This document shows positions 27,393-35,624 of a DNA stretch of 64,000 bases, one piece after another (positions within the stretch are counted from its first letter, which is position 1; each line of letters opens with the position of its first letter). The notes under the pieces are model-generated. The model did no database searches, was not told where the DNA came from, and was given only the letters and a program-made list of their open reading frames with translations. The stretch is from Flavobacterium hydrocarbonoxydans. Its GTDB lineage: Bacteria > Bacteroidota > Bacteroidia > Flavobacteriales > Flavobacteriaceae. The DNA lies in assembly GCF_009789235.1 (NCBI RefSeq), contig NZ_WSTB01000013.1, positions 1 through 64,000 of the forward strand, given 5' to 3'. A program made the position numbers and the translations under genes.

Positions 27393-27878
27393 ATGGAAAA
27401 TTGGGTAATCAGAACAATTAAAAAAGAAGACAATCAGTCTGTTGCAAAATTAATACGTGCTGTTTTTGATGAAATGGAAATTCCGAAAGTGGGTACGGCC
27501 TACGAAGATCCCTATCTGGATTTGATGTTTGAAGAGTACAATAAACCAAAATCGGTTTATTTTGTGGTGGAGAATGAGGGTGAAATTGTAGGTTGTGCCG
27601 GAATTGCACCTTTAGAAAATGGCGATCCGGCGATTTGCGAATTGCAAAAGATGTACTTTTTGCCCAAAACCCGTGGTTTGGGAATTGGCTCAAAAATGAT
27701 GGAGCAATGTTTGCAGGCAGCTAAGGATTTTGGTTTCGAAAAATGTTATATCGAAACAATGCCGTTTATGCACGCCGCTCAGAAATTATATGTAAAATCA
27801 GGTTTTCAATATCTTGATGAGCCAATGGGCTGTACTGGGCATTGTTCGTGTCCTGTTTGGATGCTAAAGGATTTGTAA
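27393..27878 (+). CDS. GNAT family N-acetyltransferase
   Basis: 161 residues from the ATG at 27393, chosen because the promoter box lies just upstream and the GNAT fold starts at WVIRTIKKEDNQSVAKLIR. The acetyl-CoA loop is LPKTRGLGIGSKMMEQCLQAA; the C-terminus (YVKSGFQYLDEPMGCTGHCSCPVWMLKDL) has a Cys-rich tail (CTGHCSC) that is unusual for GNATs and could bind metal. The substrate is unknown. Confidence 0.85.
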   Translation: MENWVIRTIKKEDNQSVAKLIRAVFDEMEIPKVGTAYEDPYLDLMFEEYNKPKSVYFVVENEGEIVGCAGIAPLENGDPAICELQKMYFLPKTRGLGIGSKMMEQCLQAAKDFGFEKCYIETMPFMHAAQKLYVKSGFQYLDEPMGCTGHCSCPVWMLKDL

Positions 27879-27957
27879 AAAGTATTGTAACAAATTTCAT
27901 TTTCCGAATACTTACTCTTGCGTAGGCTTTACTCTAAAATATATTTTAATCACAAAG

Positions 27958-28815
27958 ATGAAAATTAAACAATACCGCACTCAATTTATTCAGGAACTGA
28001 CTTCTTTTTATGATCCGTATGAGGCAGAGAGTTTTTTCTATTTGATTTTGGAAGACAAACATAAACTGAGACAAATTGATGTGGCGTTGAATCACGAATT
28101 GATTTTTACCGAATCGGATATTAAGGTTTGGGAATCGCTTTTGGTCGAATTGAAAAAGGAAGTTCCGATTCAGTATTTACTGGGGAAAACCAATTTTTAT
28201 GGTTTGGATTTTGAAGTGAATGAAAATGTTTTGATTCCGCGTCCGGAAACCGAAGAATTGGTGGAATGGATTATAAATGAAAACACGAGTTCTAAAAAAA
28301 TAAAAATTCTGGATATTGGTACAGGAAGTGGCTGCATTGCTGTTTCACTGGCTAAAAATCTTCCGAATGCGCAGGTTTATGCTATTGATGTTTCTAAAAA
28401 AGCATTGGAAACCGCGAAAAGAAATGCCGAAAGCAATGAGGTTGAAGTGTTTTTTTTACTTCAGAATATTTTAGAAACAGAAGATTTAAAAGAGCAGTTT
28501 GATATTATAGTTTCGAATCCGCCTTATGTTCGAAATTTAGAAAAAGAAGAAATCAAAAAGAATGTTTTAGATTACGAGCCGCATCTGGCTTTGTTTGTAG
28601 AAGATCATGATGCTTTGGTTTTTTATCGAAAAATTGCCGAACTGGCTCAAAAAAATCTCCAGAAAAAGGGGCAGTTGTATTTTGAAATCAATCAGTATTT
28701 AGGAGAAGAAATGAAAGATTTGCTCCAGAATATGAATTTTAAAAATATCGAATTGAAAAAAGATATTTATGGGAATGACCGCATGCTTTCCTGCAAGGTT
28801 TCCAAAACCTTGTAG
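27958..28815 (+). CDS. prmC: release factor glutamine methyltransferase PrmC
   Basis: A 285-residue N5-glutamine methyltransferase acting on the GGQ motif of RF1/RF2. The N-terminal helical domain is followed by IPRPETEELVEWI, the SAM motif ILDIGTGSGCIAVSLAKNLP and the catalytic IVSNPPYV. The length is normal. The last eight codons and the TAG stop fall inside one arm of a 28-bp inverted repeat, so the C-terminus CKVSKTL is repeat-derived. Confidence 0.95.
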   Translation: MKIKQYRTQFIQELTSFYDPYEAESFFYLILEDKHKLRQIDVALNHELIFTESDIKVWESLLVELKKEVPIQYLLGKTNFYGLDFEVNENVLIPRPETEELVEWIINENTSSKKIKILDIGTGSGCIAVSLAKNLPNAQVYAIDVSKKALETAKRNAESNEVEVFFLLQNILETEDLKEQFDIIVSNPPYVRNLEKEEIKKNVLDYEPHLALFVEDHDALVFYRKIAELAQKNLQKKGQLYFEINQYLGEEMKDLLQNMNFKNIELKKDIYGNDRMLSCKVSKTL

Positions 28816-28974
28816 GTATAAAATAGTATTAGTTAAAGTTAAAAACTTTGCGTAGAGATTCCTCCGGAATGACAAACTTTGTGTAGAAAAAAAATAAACG
28901 CAAAACTTTGTGTATAAGACTTTTGAATTAATCTGAAAATTTTTACACCTACAAGGTTTTGGAAACCTTGCAGG
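28790..28974. repeat. perfect 28-bp inverted repeat spanning the prmC stop codon
   Basis: 28790-28817 and 28947-28974 are perfect reverse complements, 129 bp apart; each arm contains its own small palindrome (CAAGGTTTCCAAAACCTTG). The spacer holds one copy of the AGATTCCTCCGGAATGACAA repeat at about 28857. The rest of the gap to 29116 is repeat A3; no gene is seen. Confidence 0.85.
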
Positions 28975-29008
28975 AGGCAAGGCTTTTGAAAAACAAAAAT
29001 TTCTAATT

Positions 29009-29082
29009 TAGCCCCGATAGCAGTGGAAATCCTTTTTTGCTGGTGTTCAGCAAAAAAGATTGCAACGGATAGCGGGACGAGT
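29009..29082 (+). repeat. family A structured repeat, copy A3
   Basis: Flanks TAGCCCCGATAGCAGTGG and ACGGATAGCGGGACGAG enclose the hairpin TTTTTTGCTG ... CAGCAAAAAA. The flanks match A2 and A5 while the hairpin tip differs. Confidence 0.8.
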
Positions 29083-29116
29083 CGTGAACTGAAAAACGAA
29101 TGTGCTGCTCCTCATT

Positions 29117-30361
29117 TTACTCGTAACGCAGCGCTTCGATAGGGTCTAATTTTGAAGCTTTTATGGCTGGGTATAAACCCGAAACAATGGCGACTGTGAA
29201 ACTTGTGGCAAAGGCTGCAAAGATGGCTGCCCACGGAATTACAAATGCAAAATCCATTAGGCTTGAAACTAAAAAGCCAACAATAAGCCCTAATATTGTT
29301 CCAACAAATCCGCCAATTTGACCAATGAGTAACGTTTCGATAAAAAACTGAACGGCAATCGTTGTTTTTTTAGCCCCCAAAGCTTTACGGACACCAATTT
29401 CGCGGGTACGTTCTGTAACCGAAACAATCATGATATTCATTAAAGCAATCGAAGAACCAAGGATGGTAATGATGCTGATAACCCAGGATGCCCAGCCTAA
29501 ATATTGGGTAATACTAAGGATTCGGTTGATTAAATCATCGCTTCGGATAACGCCAAAATTATTGTCACGAACGGGACTTAGTTTGCGTACTCTTCGCATG
29601 GTACTTGTAGCGTTGTCGATGGCCTGGTCGAGAAGTTCTTTTTTGGAAACCATGACACTTACGGTGTAATTGATATTAGGTGCTGTAAACAACGAACGCG
29701 CCACCTGAATCGGGATCAGAACTCGTAAATCCTGGCTGTTCCCAAATGTAGAACCTTTTTCTTTTAGGACTCCGATAACTCTGAAACGTGCGCCACGAAT
29801 GGAAATTATTTTGTCAATGGGATTAATGTCTTTTAGTAAGCCTTTTTCGAAATCGGAACCTACAACGCAGGAATAGGTATTGTTGTCCACATCAAACTGG
29901 TTAAAAGAACGTCCTAAACTGGTTTCTAAACCGGAATTGGCTACAAAATGTTCGTCAACTCCTAAAATAGAGATTTCCGGATCGGTTTTTTGGTCCTGAT
30001 ATTTTACTTCTGCTGAAGAAGTAGCTGTAAACGACAGAGAAGTTTCGGTAAAAGGGTATTTGTATTTGTTTTTGAAAGCAACAGCTTCAGGATAGGAAAC
30101 GATAGGATTGATGACTTCACGCTCGTTTCCGCCACGGTTTCGAACGTTATTTTCGTATTGCGCAATGTTGAAGGTATTGGCACCCATGGAAGCAAAATTG
30201 GTAGAAACCTGATTTTCGATTGCCGCAACAGCGGTTAGCATGGCAACCAGGGCGGTAATTCCGATAGCGATAATAACTACGGTAAGGATGGTGCGTAATA
30301 ATTGTGTTTTGATAGAACCAAAAGCAATTCGGATATTTTCTTTAAATAATTTTAGCATCAT
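29117..30361 (-). CDS. MacB-type ABC transporter permease
   Basis: About 414 residues. One transmembrane helix near the N-terminus (about 20-42), a large periplasmic MacB_PCD domain (about 45-270), then three helices in the FtsX domain (SIALMNIMIVSVTERTREIGVRKALGAKK is diagnostic). It is expected to work as a mechanotransmission-type exporter or lipoprotein/efflux component with an ATPase; no ATPase gene is adjacent. The ATG at 30361 (or 30358) is preferred to the TTG upstream. Confidence 0.9.
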   Translation of the reverse strand: MMLKLFKENIRIAFGSIKTQLLRTILTVVIIAIGITALVAMLTAVAAIENQVSTNFASMGANTFNIAQYENNVRNRGGNEREVINPIVSYPEAVAFKNKYKYPFTETSLSFTATSSAEVKYQDQKTDPEISILGVDEHFVANSGLETSLGRSFNQFDVDNNTYSCVVGSDFEKGLLKDINPIDKIISIRGARFRVIGVLKEKGSTFGNSQDLRVLIPIQVARSLFTAPNINYTVSVMVSKKELLDQAIDNATSTMRRVRKLSPVRDNNFGVIRSDDLINRILSITQYLGWASWVISIITILGSSIALMNIMIVSVTERTREIGVRKALGAKKTTIAVQFFIETLLIGQIGGFVGTILGLIVGFLVSSLMDFAFVIPWAAIFAAFATSFTVAIVSGLYPAIKASKLDPIEALRYE

Positions 30362-30471
30362 GAACAATTTGTCACGAAAATACGTTTTTTGTTACAAGTT
30401 TGTTTTCGAAGGGGTGATATTTATTTTAAAATATAAGATATTTGCACTCGATTATAATGAAAGAGAATCTA

Positions 30472-30489
30472 TCCCGATAGCTATCGGGA
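30472..30489. repeat. 18-bp perfect palindrome upstream of hisS
   Basis: TCCCGATAGCTATCGGGA, the same sequence as in scpA and at 44361; here it sits 29 bp before the hisS start and may fall in the hisS leader. Confidence 0.9.
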
Positions 30490-30517
30490 CTAAAATCAAC
30501 AATCTAAAATATAAAAG

Positions 30518-31942
30518 ATGGCTTCAAAACCAAGCATACCACAAGGAACAAGAGATTTTTCGCCAGCAGAGGTGTCAAAACGTCAATATATTATTCAAAC
30601 GATAAAAAGCAATTTCGAGAAATTTGGATTTCAGCCAATCGAAACGCCTTCATTTGAAAATTCAGATACTTTGATGGGAAAATATGGAGAAGAAGGAGAT
30701 CGTTTGATTTTTAAAATATTGAATTCGGGTAATTTTTTCTTCAATAAAAATAAAATTGAATTACCAGAATCTATAGAATCGCTACAAGTAAATTCTGCCG
30801 AAACAATTGATTTGAATCAAAGAATTGAGTTGAATAAATTTACAGGAAAAATTTCCGAAAAAGCATTGCGTTACGATTTAACGGTGCCGTTTGCGAGATA
30901 TGTGGTACAGCACCAAAACGAAATTGAGTTTCCTTTTAAAAGATATCAAATTCAGCCTGTTTGGAGAGCTGATCGCCCGCAGAGAGGACGTTACAGAGAA
31001 TTTTTTCAATGTGATGCCGATGTGGTGGGATCCAAATCATTGTGGCAGGAAGTAGAATTGGTTCAGTTATACGATGCTGTTTTTACTTCTTTAGGATTAG
31101 AAGGTGTTACGATTAAAATCAATAACAGAAAAATATTATCTGGAATTGCAGAAGTAATTGGTGCTTCGGATAAATTAATTGATTTTACAGTGGCTTTGGA
31201 TAAGTTGGATAAAATTGGAGAAGACGGTGTAAAAAAAGAAATGATCGAAAAAGGAATTTCTGAAGAAGCGTTGGTGAAAGTGCAGCCGCTTTTTAGCTTT
31301 AGCGGAACTTTTGCAGATAAAATTAATCAGCTTTCGACTTTGTTAGCTTCTTCTGAAGAAGGAATGAAAGGAGTAGAAGAATTGAAATTTATATGTGACA
31401 ATGTGGCGACTTTAGGTCTGTCAACCGCAACTTTGGATTTGGATGTGACTTTGGCCCGTGGATTAAATTATTATACAGGAGCCATTTTTGAAGTGGCGGC
31501 ACCAAAAACCGTTTCGATGGGATCTATTGGCGGTGGCGGAAGATACGACGATTTGACGGGTATTTTTGGTTTGAAAAATATGAGCGGCGTTGGAATTTCT
31601 TTTGGTTTAGACCGAATTTATTTGGTTGTGGAAGAATTGCAATTGTTTCCAGAAACAGTAGCGGCGACATCAAAAGCATTATTTATTAATTATGGCGATG
31701 CGGAAGCTTTATACGCTTCGAAAGCGATTCAGAAATTGCGTCAAGAAAATATAAAAGTAGAATTGTATCCTGATAATGTAAAGGTTGGAAAACAGTTTCA
31801 GTATGCTGATAAACGTTTGATTCCGTTTGCAGTGATTGCAGGGGAGCAGGAGATTGCAGCTAATTCGTATTCGCTTAAAAATTTAGTGACAGGAGAGCAG
31901 GTTTCAGTTGATTTTGAAGGTTTGAAAAATGCTTTGTTATAA
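30518..31942 (+). CDS. hisS: histidine--tRNA ligase
   Basis: A 474-residue class II synthetase. Motif 1 region PQGTRDFSPAEV, motif 2 FKRYQIQPVWRADRPQRGRYREFFQCDADVVG, histidine-A motif LARGLNYYTGAIFEV and motif 3 GGGGRYDDLTG ... GVGISFGLDRI are all present. It is longer than E. coli HisRS because of an insert of about 45 residues near 72-118 (NKNKIELPESIESLQVNSAE...). The ATG at 30518 is supported by the family N-terminus MASKPSIPQGTRDF. Confidence 0.96.
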   Translation: MASKPSIPQGTRDFSPAEVSKRQYIIQTIKSNFEKFGFQPIETPSFENSDTLMGKYGEEGDRLIFKILNSGNFFFNKNKIELPESIESLQVNSAETIDLNQRIELNKFTGKISEKALRYDLTVPFARYVVQHQNEIEFPFKRYQIQPVWRADRPQRGRYREFFQCDADVVGSKSLWQEVELVQLYDAVFTSLGLEGVTIKINNRKILSGIAEVIGASDKLIDFTVALDKLDKIGEDGVKKEMIEKGISEEALVKVQPLFSFSGTFADKINQLSTLLASSEEGMKGVEELKFICDNVATLGLSTATLDLDVTLARGLNYYTGAIFEVAAPKTVSMGSIGGGGRYDDLTGIFGLKNMSGVGISFGLDRIYLVVEELQLFPETVAATSKALFINYGDAEALYASKAIQKLRQENIKVELYPDNVKVGKQFQYADKRLIPFAVIAGEQEIAANSYSLKNLVTGEQVSVDFEGLKNALL

Positions 31943-31958
31943 TTTGATTCTAAAATGT

Positions 31959-32040
31959 TTTTCACGGAGATTTTACAGATTAAAGCAGATTTAATTTGAT
32001 TTTTATCCAAAGAAAATCTTTTATAATCTGCGTGAAAGAA
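31959..32040. repeat. imperfect palindrome after hisS
   Basis: TTTCACG ... CAGATTA at the left pairs with TAATCTG CGTGAAA at the right. Similar words (AAATCTGCGTGAAA) recur at about 340-355. It may act as a terminator-like 3' end for hisS. The remaining 32041-32190 shows nothing recognisable. Confidence 0.5.
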
Positions 32041-32199
32041 AAAATTAGTTTCAGGATTGAAAAATACTTTGTTGGTTAACTGTTTGGAGACAAGGTTTTT
32101 GCTGTAGATTGTGCGGTTTTAAAGGGTTTTTCTTTAAAATCTCTGTTTGAAATAATTGGTTAGAAAGAAAAAAAGCTTTTAATTTGCCGACCTTAAGTT

Positions 32200-32270
32200 A
32201 CGGGCGTAGTTCAAGGGTAGAATAGCGGTCTCCAAAACCGTTGATGGGGGTTCGAATCCCTCCGCCCGTG
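32200..32270 (+). tRNA. trnW: tRNA-Trp (CCA anticodon)
   Basis: The acceptor stem ACGGGCG pairs with CGCCCGT; the D arm is GTTC...GAAT; the anticodon loop CTCCAAA carries CCA, read as tryptophan; the T loop is TTCGAAT. The discriminator is G and the CCA end is probably completed after transcription. It is a single tRNA between hisS and grpE. A weak promoter-like TTAATTTG lies at 32179-32186. Confidence 0.93.
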
Positions 32271-32349
32271 CAATATTTTTATCGCAGAGAACACAAAGAT
32301 TGTTATCTAAATATAAAAAAATGAACAAAGTTCGCAAAGCTAAATCAAT

Positions 32350-32426
32350 ACAAAGCTTTGCGAATTTTGCGTTTTTTAAAGATAAAGTTTGATAAAAAAA
32401 CTTAGCGCGCTTTGCGGTAAAATTTT
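32350..32426 (+). repeat. family C repeat, third copy
   Basis: About 76 bp nearly identical to 25562-25637, same strand. A partial copy of the same words (AACAAAGTTCGCAAAGCT) precedes it at about 32323. Confidence 0.8.
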
Positions 32427-32438
32427 CAAAAAAAGCAA

Positions 32439-32471
32439 AAAAAAGCTTCGTCTGACGGCGAAGCTTTTTTT
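32439..32471. terminator. terminator hairpin upstream of grpE
   Basis: AAAAAAGCTTCG pairs with CGAAGCTTTTTTT around TCTGACGG. It can end transcripts from the hisS/tRNA side. From here to the grpE promoter (32472-32662) no gene is seen. Confidence 0.75.
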
Positions 32472-32662
32472 AATATAAGGTAAACTTGAATTAATAATTA
32501 TTTATACAGCCGAGGCTAACCCTTAAATTCAATTTTGTGTGGTAATTATTTTAATTGATATCAAATTTAAGATAAACGAAAACGTAATAGTCTTAAAATT
32601 ATACTAAATTTTCAGCCTCAAAAGATATTTTTTTAAATGAATGAAAATTAAGAAAGTGACAA

Positions 32663-32695
32663 TTTGACATTTTAAAAGATTTGGCAGTACTTTTG
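32663..32695 (+). promoter_or_regulatory. grpE-dnaJ promoter
   Basis: TTTG at 32663-32666 and TACTTTTG at 32688-32695, 21 bp apart, are a full match to the Bacteroidota housekeeping promoter. No CIRCE operator (GAGCACTC-type inverted repeat) is visible, so heat-shock control by HrcA is not indicated. Confidence 0.65.
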
Positions 32696-32717
32696 CTTTC
32701 CAAAAGAAAGAATAAAA

Positions 32718-33296
32718 ATGAAGTTTAAGAATATTTTTAAAAATAAAAGTAATATGACTACGGAAAATACAGAAATCGATCAGGAATTAGATGATGTAAC
32801 GTTAGAAAATAACGCCAATGGAGAACAATTAATTGTTGAGGAATTAAGTGTTGAAGAGCAATTAGCAAAAGACTTGGCACATGAAAAAGATAAATTCTTG
32901 AGATTGTTTGCTGAATTTGAAAATTATAAAAGAAGAACTTCAAAAGAACGTATCGAATTGTTTAAAACTGCAGGTCAGGATGTTTTAGTTGCGATGCTTC
33001 CTGTTTTAGATGATTTTGACAGAGCAATGGTAGAAATCAGTAAATCTGAAGATGAAGTTTTGACAAAAGGAGTAGAGTTGATTCATGAAAAACTGAAAAA
33101 TGCTTTGGTTTCTAAAGGTTTAGAGCAAGTTGAGGTAAGAGCAGGTGATGCTTTTAATGCAGATTTTGCTGAAGCAATTACTCAAATCCCTGCACCGTCA
33201 GAAGATTTGAAAGGTAAAATAGTTGATGTTATCGAAAAAGGATACAAATTAGGAGATAAAATTATTCGTTTCCCTAAAGTTGTTACAGGTCAGTAA
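32718..33296 (+). CDS. grpE: nucleotide exchange factor GrpE
   Basis: 192 residues. A disordered acidic N-terminus (about 1-50) and long coiled coil (about 45-90) precede the beta-rich head with the family signature ILPVLDDFDRAM-type LPVLDDFDRAMVEI and GFNADFAEAI-type AFNADFAEAITQI; the C-terminus GYKLGDKIIRFPKVVTG is typical. It drives ADP release from DnaK. The ATG at 32754 (MTTENTEID) is an alternative start. It lies 42 bp before dnaJ under one promoter. Confidence 0.95.
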   Translation: MKFKNIFKNKSNMTTENTEIDQELDDVTLENNANGEQLIVEELSVEEQLAKDLAHEKDKFLRLFAEFENYKRRTSKERIELFKTAGQDVLVAMLPVLDDFDRAMVEISKSEDEVLTKGVELIHEKLKNALVSKGLEQVEVRAGDAFNADFAEAITQIPAPSEDLKGKIVDVIEKGYKLGDKIIRFPKVVTGQ

Positions 33297-33338
33297 TTTA
33301 GTCGCTTTTAAGGCCTAAATCTACAATACAATATAAAC

Positions 33339-34454
33339 ATGAAAAAAGATTTTTACGAAATACTAGGCATTTCAAAAAGTGCTGATGCTGCCGAAATTAA
33401 AAAAGCGTACCGAAAAAGTGCGTTAAAGTATCACCCTGATAAAAATCCAGGCGACAAAGAGGCAGAAGAAAACTTCAAATTAGCGGCAGAAGCTTATGAG
33501 GTTTTGAGTGATCCACAGAAAAAAGCTAAATACGATCAATACGGACATCAGGCATTTGATGGTTCAGGTGGTTTTGGTGGCGGTGGTCACGGTGGTATGA
33601 ATATGGATGACATTTTCAGCCAGTTTGGTGACATCTTTGGTGGCGGATTTGGTGGTTTCGGTGGAGGCGGTGGCGGAGGCCCTCGTCGTTCTAAAGGAAG
33701 TAATCTTCGTATTAAAGTAAAACTGACTTTAGAAGAAATTGCAAATGGTGTTGAGAAAAAAGTAAAAGTAAAACGTAAAGTTCAGGCCAAAGGTGTAACG
33801 TACAAAACGTGTTCGACTTGTAACGGTCAGGGACAGGTAATGCGCGTAACCAATACCATTTTAGGAAGAATGCAATCGGCATCTACTTGCCCAACTTGTG
33901 GTGGTTCTGGACAAATTTTAGATAAAAGACCTTCTGAAGCTGATGCGCAGGGAATGGTTTTGGAAGATGAAACGGTATCAATCAAAATTCCTGCCGGAGT
34001 AGTGGATGGTATGCAATTGAAAGTTTCTAACAAAGGAAACGATGCGCCAGGAAACAGTGTTCCAGGTGATTTAATTGTAGCGATTGAAGAATTAGAGCAT
34101 GAATTCCTGAAACGTGAAGGTGAGAACATTCACTATGATTTATACATCAGTTTCCCGGAAGCCGTTTTGGGAGTTTCGAAAGATATCGAAGCCATCAATG
34201 GAAAAGTTCGTATAAAACTGGAAGAAGGAATTCAATCAGGAAAAATCCTGAGATTAAAAGGAAAAGGTATTCCAAGTATCAACGGTTACGGAAGCGGAGA
34301 TTTACTAGTTCATGTAAATGTCTGGACACCAAAAACGCTGAATAAAGAGCAGAAACAATTTTTTGAAAATGCTTTAACCGACGAACATTTTATTCCGAGT
34401 CCTGAAAAATCAGAAAAATCATTTTTTGAAAAAGTAAAAGATATGTTTTCGTAA
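33339..34454 (+). CDS. dnaJ: chaperone DnaJ with reduced zinc domain
   Basis: 371 residues. J domain (1-70) with the HPD tripeptide at 32-34, a Gly-rich linker (75-115), a zinc domain with only two CxxCxGxG motifs (C158/C161 and C184/C187), and the C-terminal substrate domains. Spacing between the two motifs matches motifs 2 and 3 of classical DnaJ; motifs 1 and 4 are missing. It stimulates the DnaK ATPase and works with the upstream GrpE; dnaK itself is not in the window. Confidence 0.95.
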   Translation: MKKDFYEILGISKSADAAEIKKAYRKSALKYHPDKNPGDKEAEENFKLAAEAYEVLSDPQKKAKYDQYGHQAFDGSGGFGGGGHGGMNMDDIFSQFGDIFGGGFGGFGGGGGGGPRRSKGSNLRIKVKLTLEEIANGVEKKVKVKRKVQAKGVTYKTCSTCNGQGQVMRVTNTILGRMQSASTCPTCGGSGQILDKRPSEADAQGMVLEDETVSIKIPAGVVDGMQLKVSNKGNDAPGNSVPGDLIVAIEELEHEFLKREGENIHYDLYISFPEAVLGVSKDIEAINGKVRIKLEEGIQSGKILRLKGKGIPSINGYGSGDLLVHVNVWTPKTLNKEQKQFFENALTDEHFIPSPEKSEKSFFEKVKDMFS

Positions 34455-34488
34455 GGAAAACTTTTTCTAAAATGTCAAAATAAATTTT

Positions 34489-34526
34489 AAAACCCATCCA
34501 TAAAGTAAATTTTGGATGGGTTTTTT
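34489..34526 (+). terminator. terminator of the grpE-dnaJ operon
   Basis: AAAACCCATCCA pairs with TGGATGGGTTTT and is followed by T-rich sequence, 35 bp after the dnaJ stop. Confidence 0.85.
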
Positions 34527-34617
34527 GTGTAATAGTGCCTAGTTTCGATACGAATTATTTACTTTTACAGTCGTAGACCAAAATGGTCAATTTGACGCAG
34601 AAAATCCTAAAAATAGC

Positions 34618-35547
34618 ATGAGCAACTTACTCGAAGTACATAAAGTCGTAAAACAATACGGTGATTATGTCGCGCTTAACGAAGTTTCATTAAATGTGCC
34701 AAAAGGCAGTATTTACGGTCTTTTAGGGCCTAATGGAGCTGGTAAAACTTCCCTAATTCGAATCATCAATCAGATTACTTTGCCAGATAGCGGCGAAATA
34801 ATTTTGGATGGAGAAAAATTACAGCCCAAACACGTGCAAACTATTGGGTATCTTCCGGAAGAAAGAGGTTTATATACTTCGATGAAAGTGGGTGAGCAAT
34901 GTTTGTATTTGGCGCAAATGAAAGGATTGTCGAAAGCTGAAGCGAAGATACAACTGGAATATTGGTTTGAGCGTTTAGGAATTCAGGGTTGGTGGAATAA
35001 GAAGATTCAGGAGCTTTCGAAAGGAATGGCGCAGAAAATACAGTTTGTGGTTTGTGTATTGCACAAGCCTAAATTACTAATTTTTGATGAACCTTTTTCT
35101 GGCTTTGATCCTGTGAATGCGAATGTGATTAAAGATGAAATTCTGGCATTGAAAGAGCAAGGTGCAACTATTATCTTTTCGACACACCGTATGGAAAGTG
35201 TGGAAGAACTTTGTGATCATATTACTTTAATCCATAAATCGAATAAACTGATTGAAGGGAAACTGAGTGATGTAAAGCGTCAGTTTAAAACCAATAGTTT
35301 CGAAGTTGGAATTCTTACCAATAATGTGGAAGGCTTGATGTATGATATTACGCAGAAATTTACTGTTTCGCCGGCTAATTTTAAATCGTTAAATGATGAT
35401 TTGAAATTAAATATTCAGATAGGCGATGCTACACCAAATGAATTATTACATCTTTTGACACAACGAGGACAAGTGACTCATTTTGTAGAGAAAATACCAA
35501 GTGTAAACGATATCTTTATCCAAACGGTTACTGAAAATAAAAATTAA
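34618..35547 (+). CDS. ABC exporter ATP-binding protein (NatA-like)
   Basis: 309 residues. Walker A GLLGPNGAGKTSLIR, signature LSKGMAQKIQ and Walker B LLIFDEPFSGFDP are all intact. The C-terminal 90 residues are an accessory DUF4162-type domain found in NatA/drug-export ATPases. It probably pairs with the permease downstream; the cargo (sodium, drug or lipid) cannot be read from sequence. Confidence 0.9.
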   Translation: MSNLLEVHKVVKQYGDYVALNEVSLNVPKGSIYGLLGPNGAGKTSLIRIINQITLPDSGEIILDGEKLQPKHVQTIGYLPEERGLYTSMKVGEQCLYLAQMKGLSKAEAKIQLEYWFERLGIQGWWNKKIQELSKGMAQKIQFVVCVLHKPKLLIFDEPFSGFDPVNANVIKDEILALKEQGATIIFSTHRMESVEELCDHITLIHKSNKLIEGKLSDVKRQFKTNSFEVGILTNNVEGLMYDITQKFTVSPANFKSLNDDLKLNIQIGDATPNELLHLLTQRGQVTHFVEKIPSVNDIFIQTVTENKN

Positions 35548-35560
35548 AATTCCAAAAATT

Positions 35561-35608
35561 AAATTCCAAATTCCAATTTTAGAGCGATACAATTGGAATT
35601 TGGAATTT
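35561..35608. repeat. perfect 18-bp hairpin between the ATPase and permease genes
   Basis: AAATTCCAAATTCCAATT (35561-35578) pairs perfectly with 35591-35608 around a 12-base loop. With no T-run after it, it may lower expression of the permease gene or be a simple repeat; the same word is found at 44323. Confidence 0.8.
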
Positions 35609-35624
35609 GAAAATTAATATATTT

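Noticed and set aside
32430..32660. Possible small RNA between tRNA-Trp and grpE
   Set aside because: Only a terminator hairpin and AT-rich sequence are seen; no promoter or known RNA fold could be supported.
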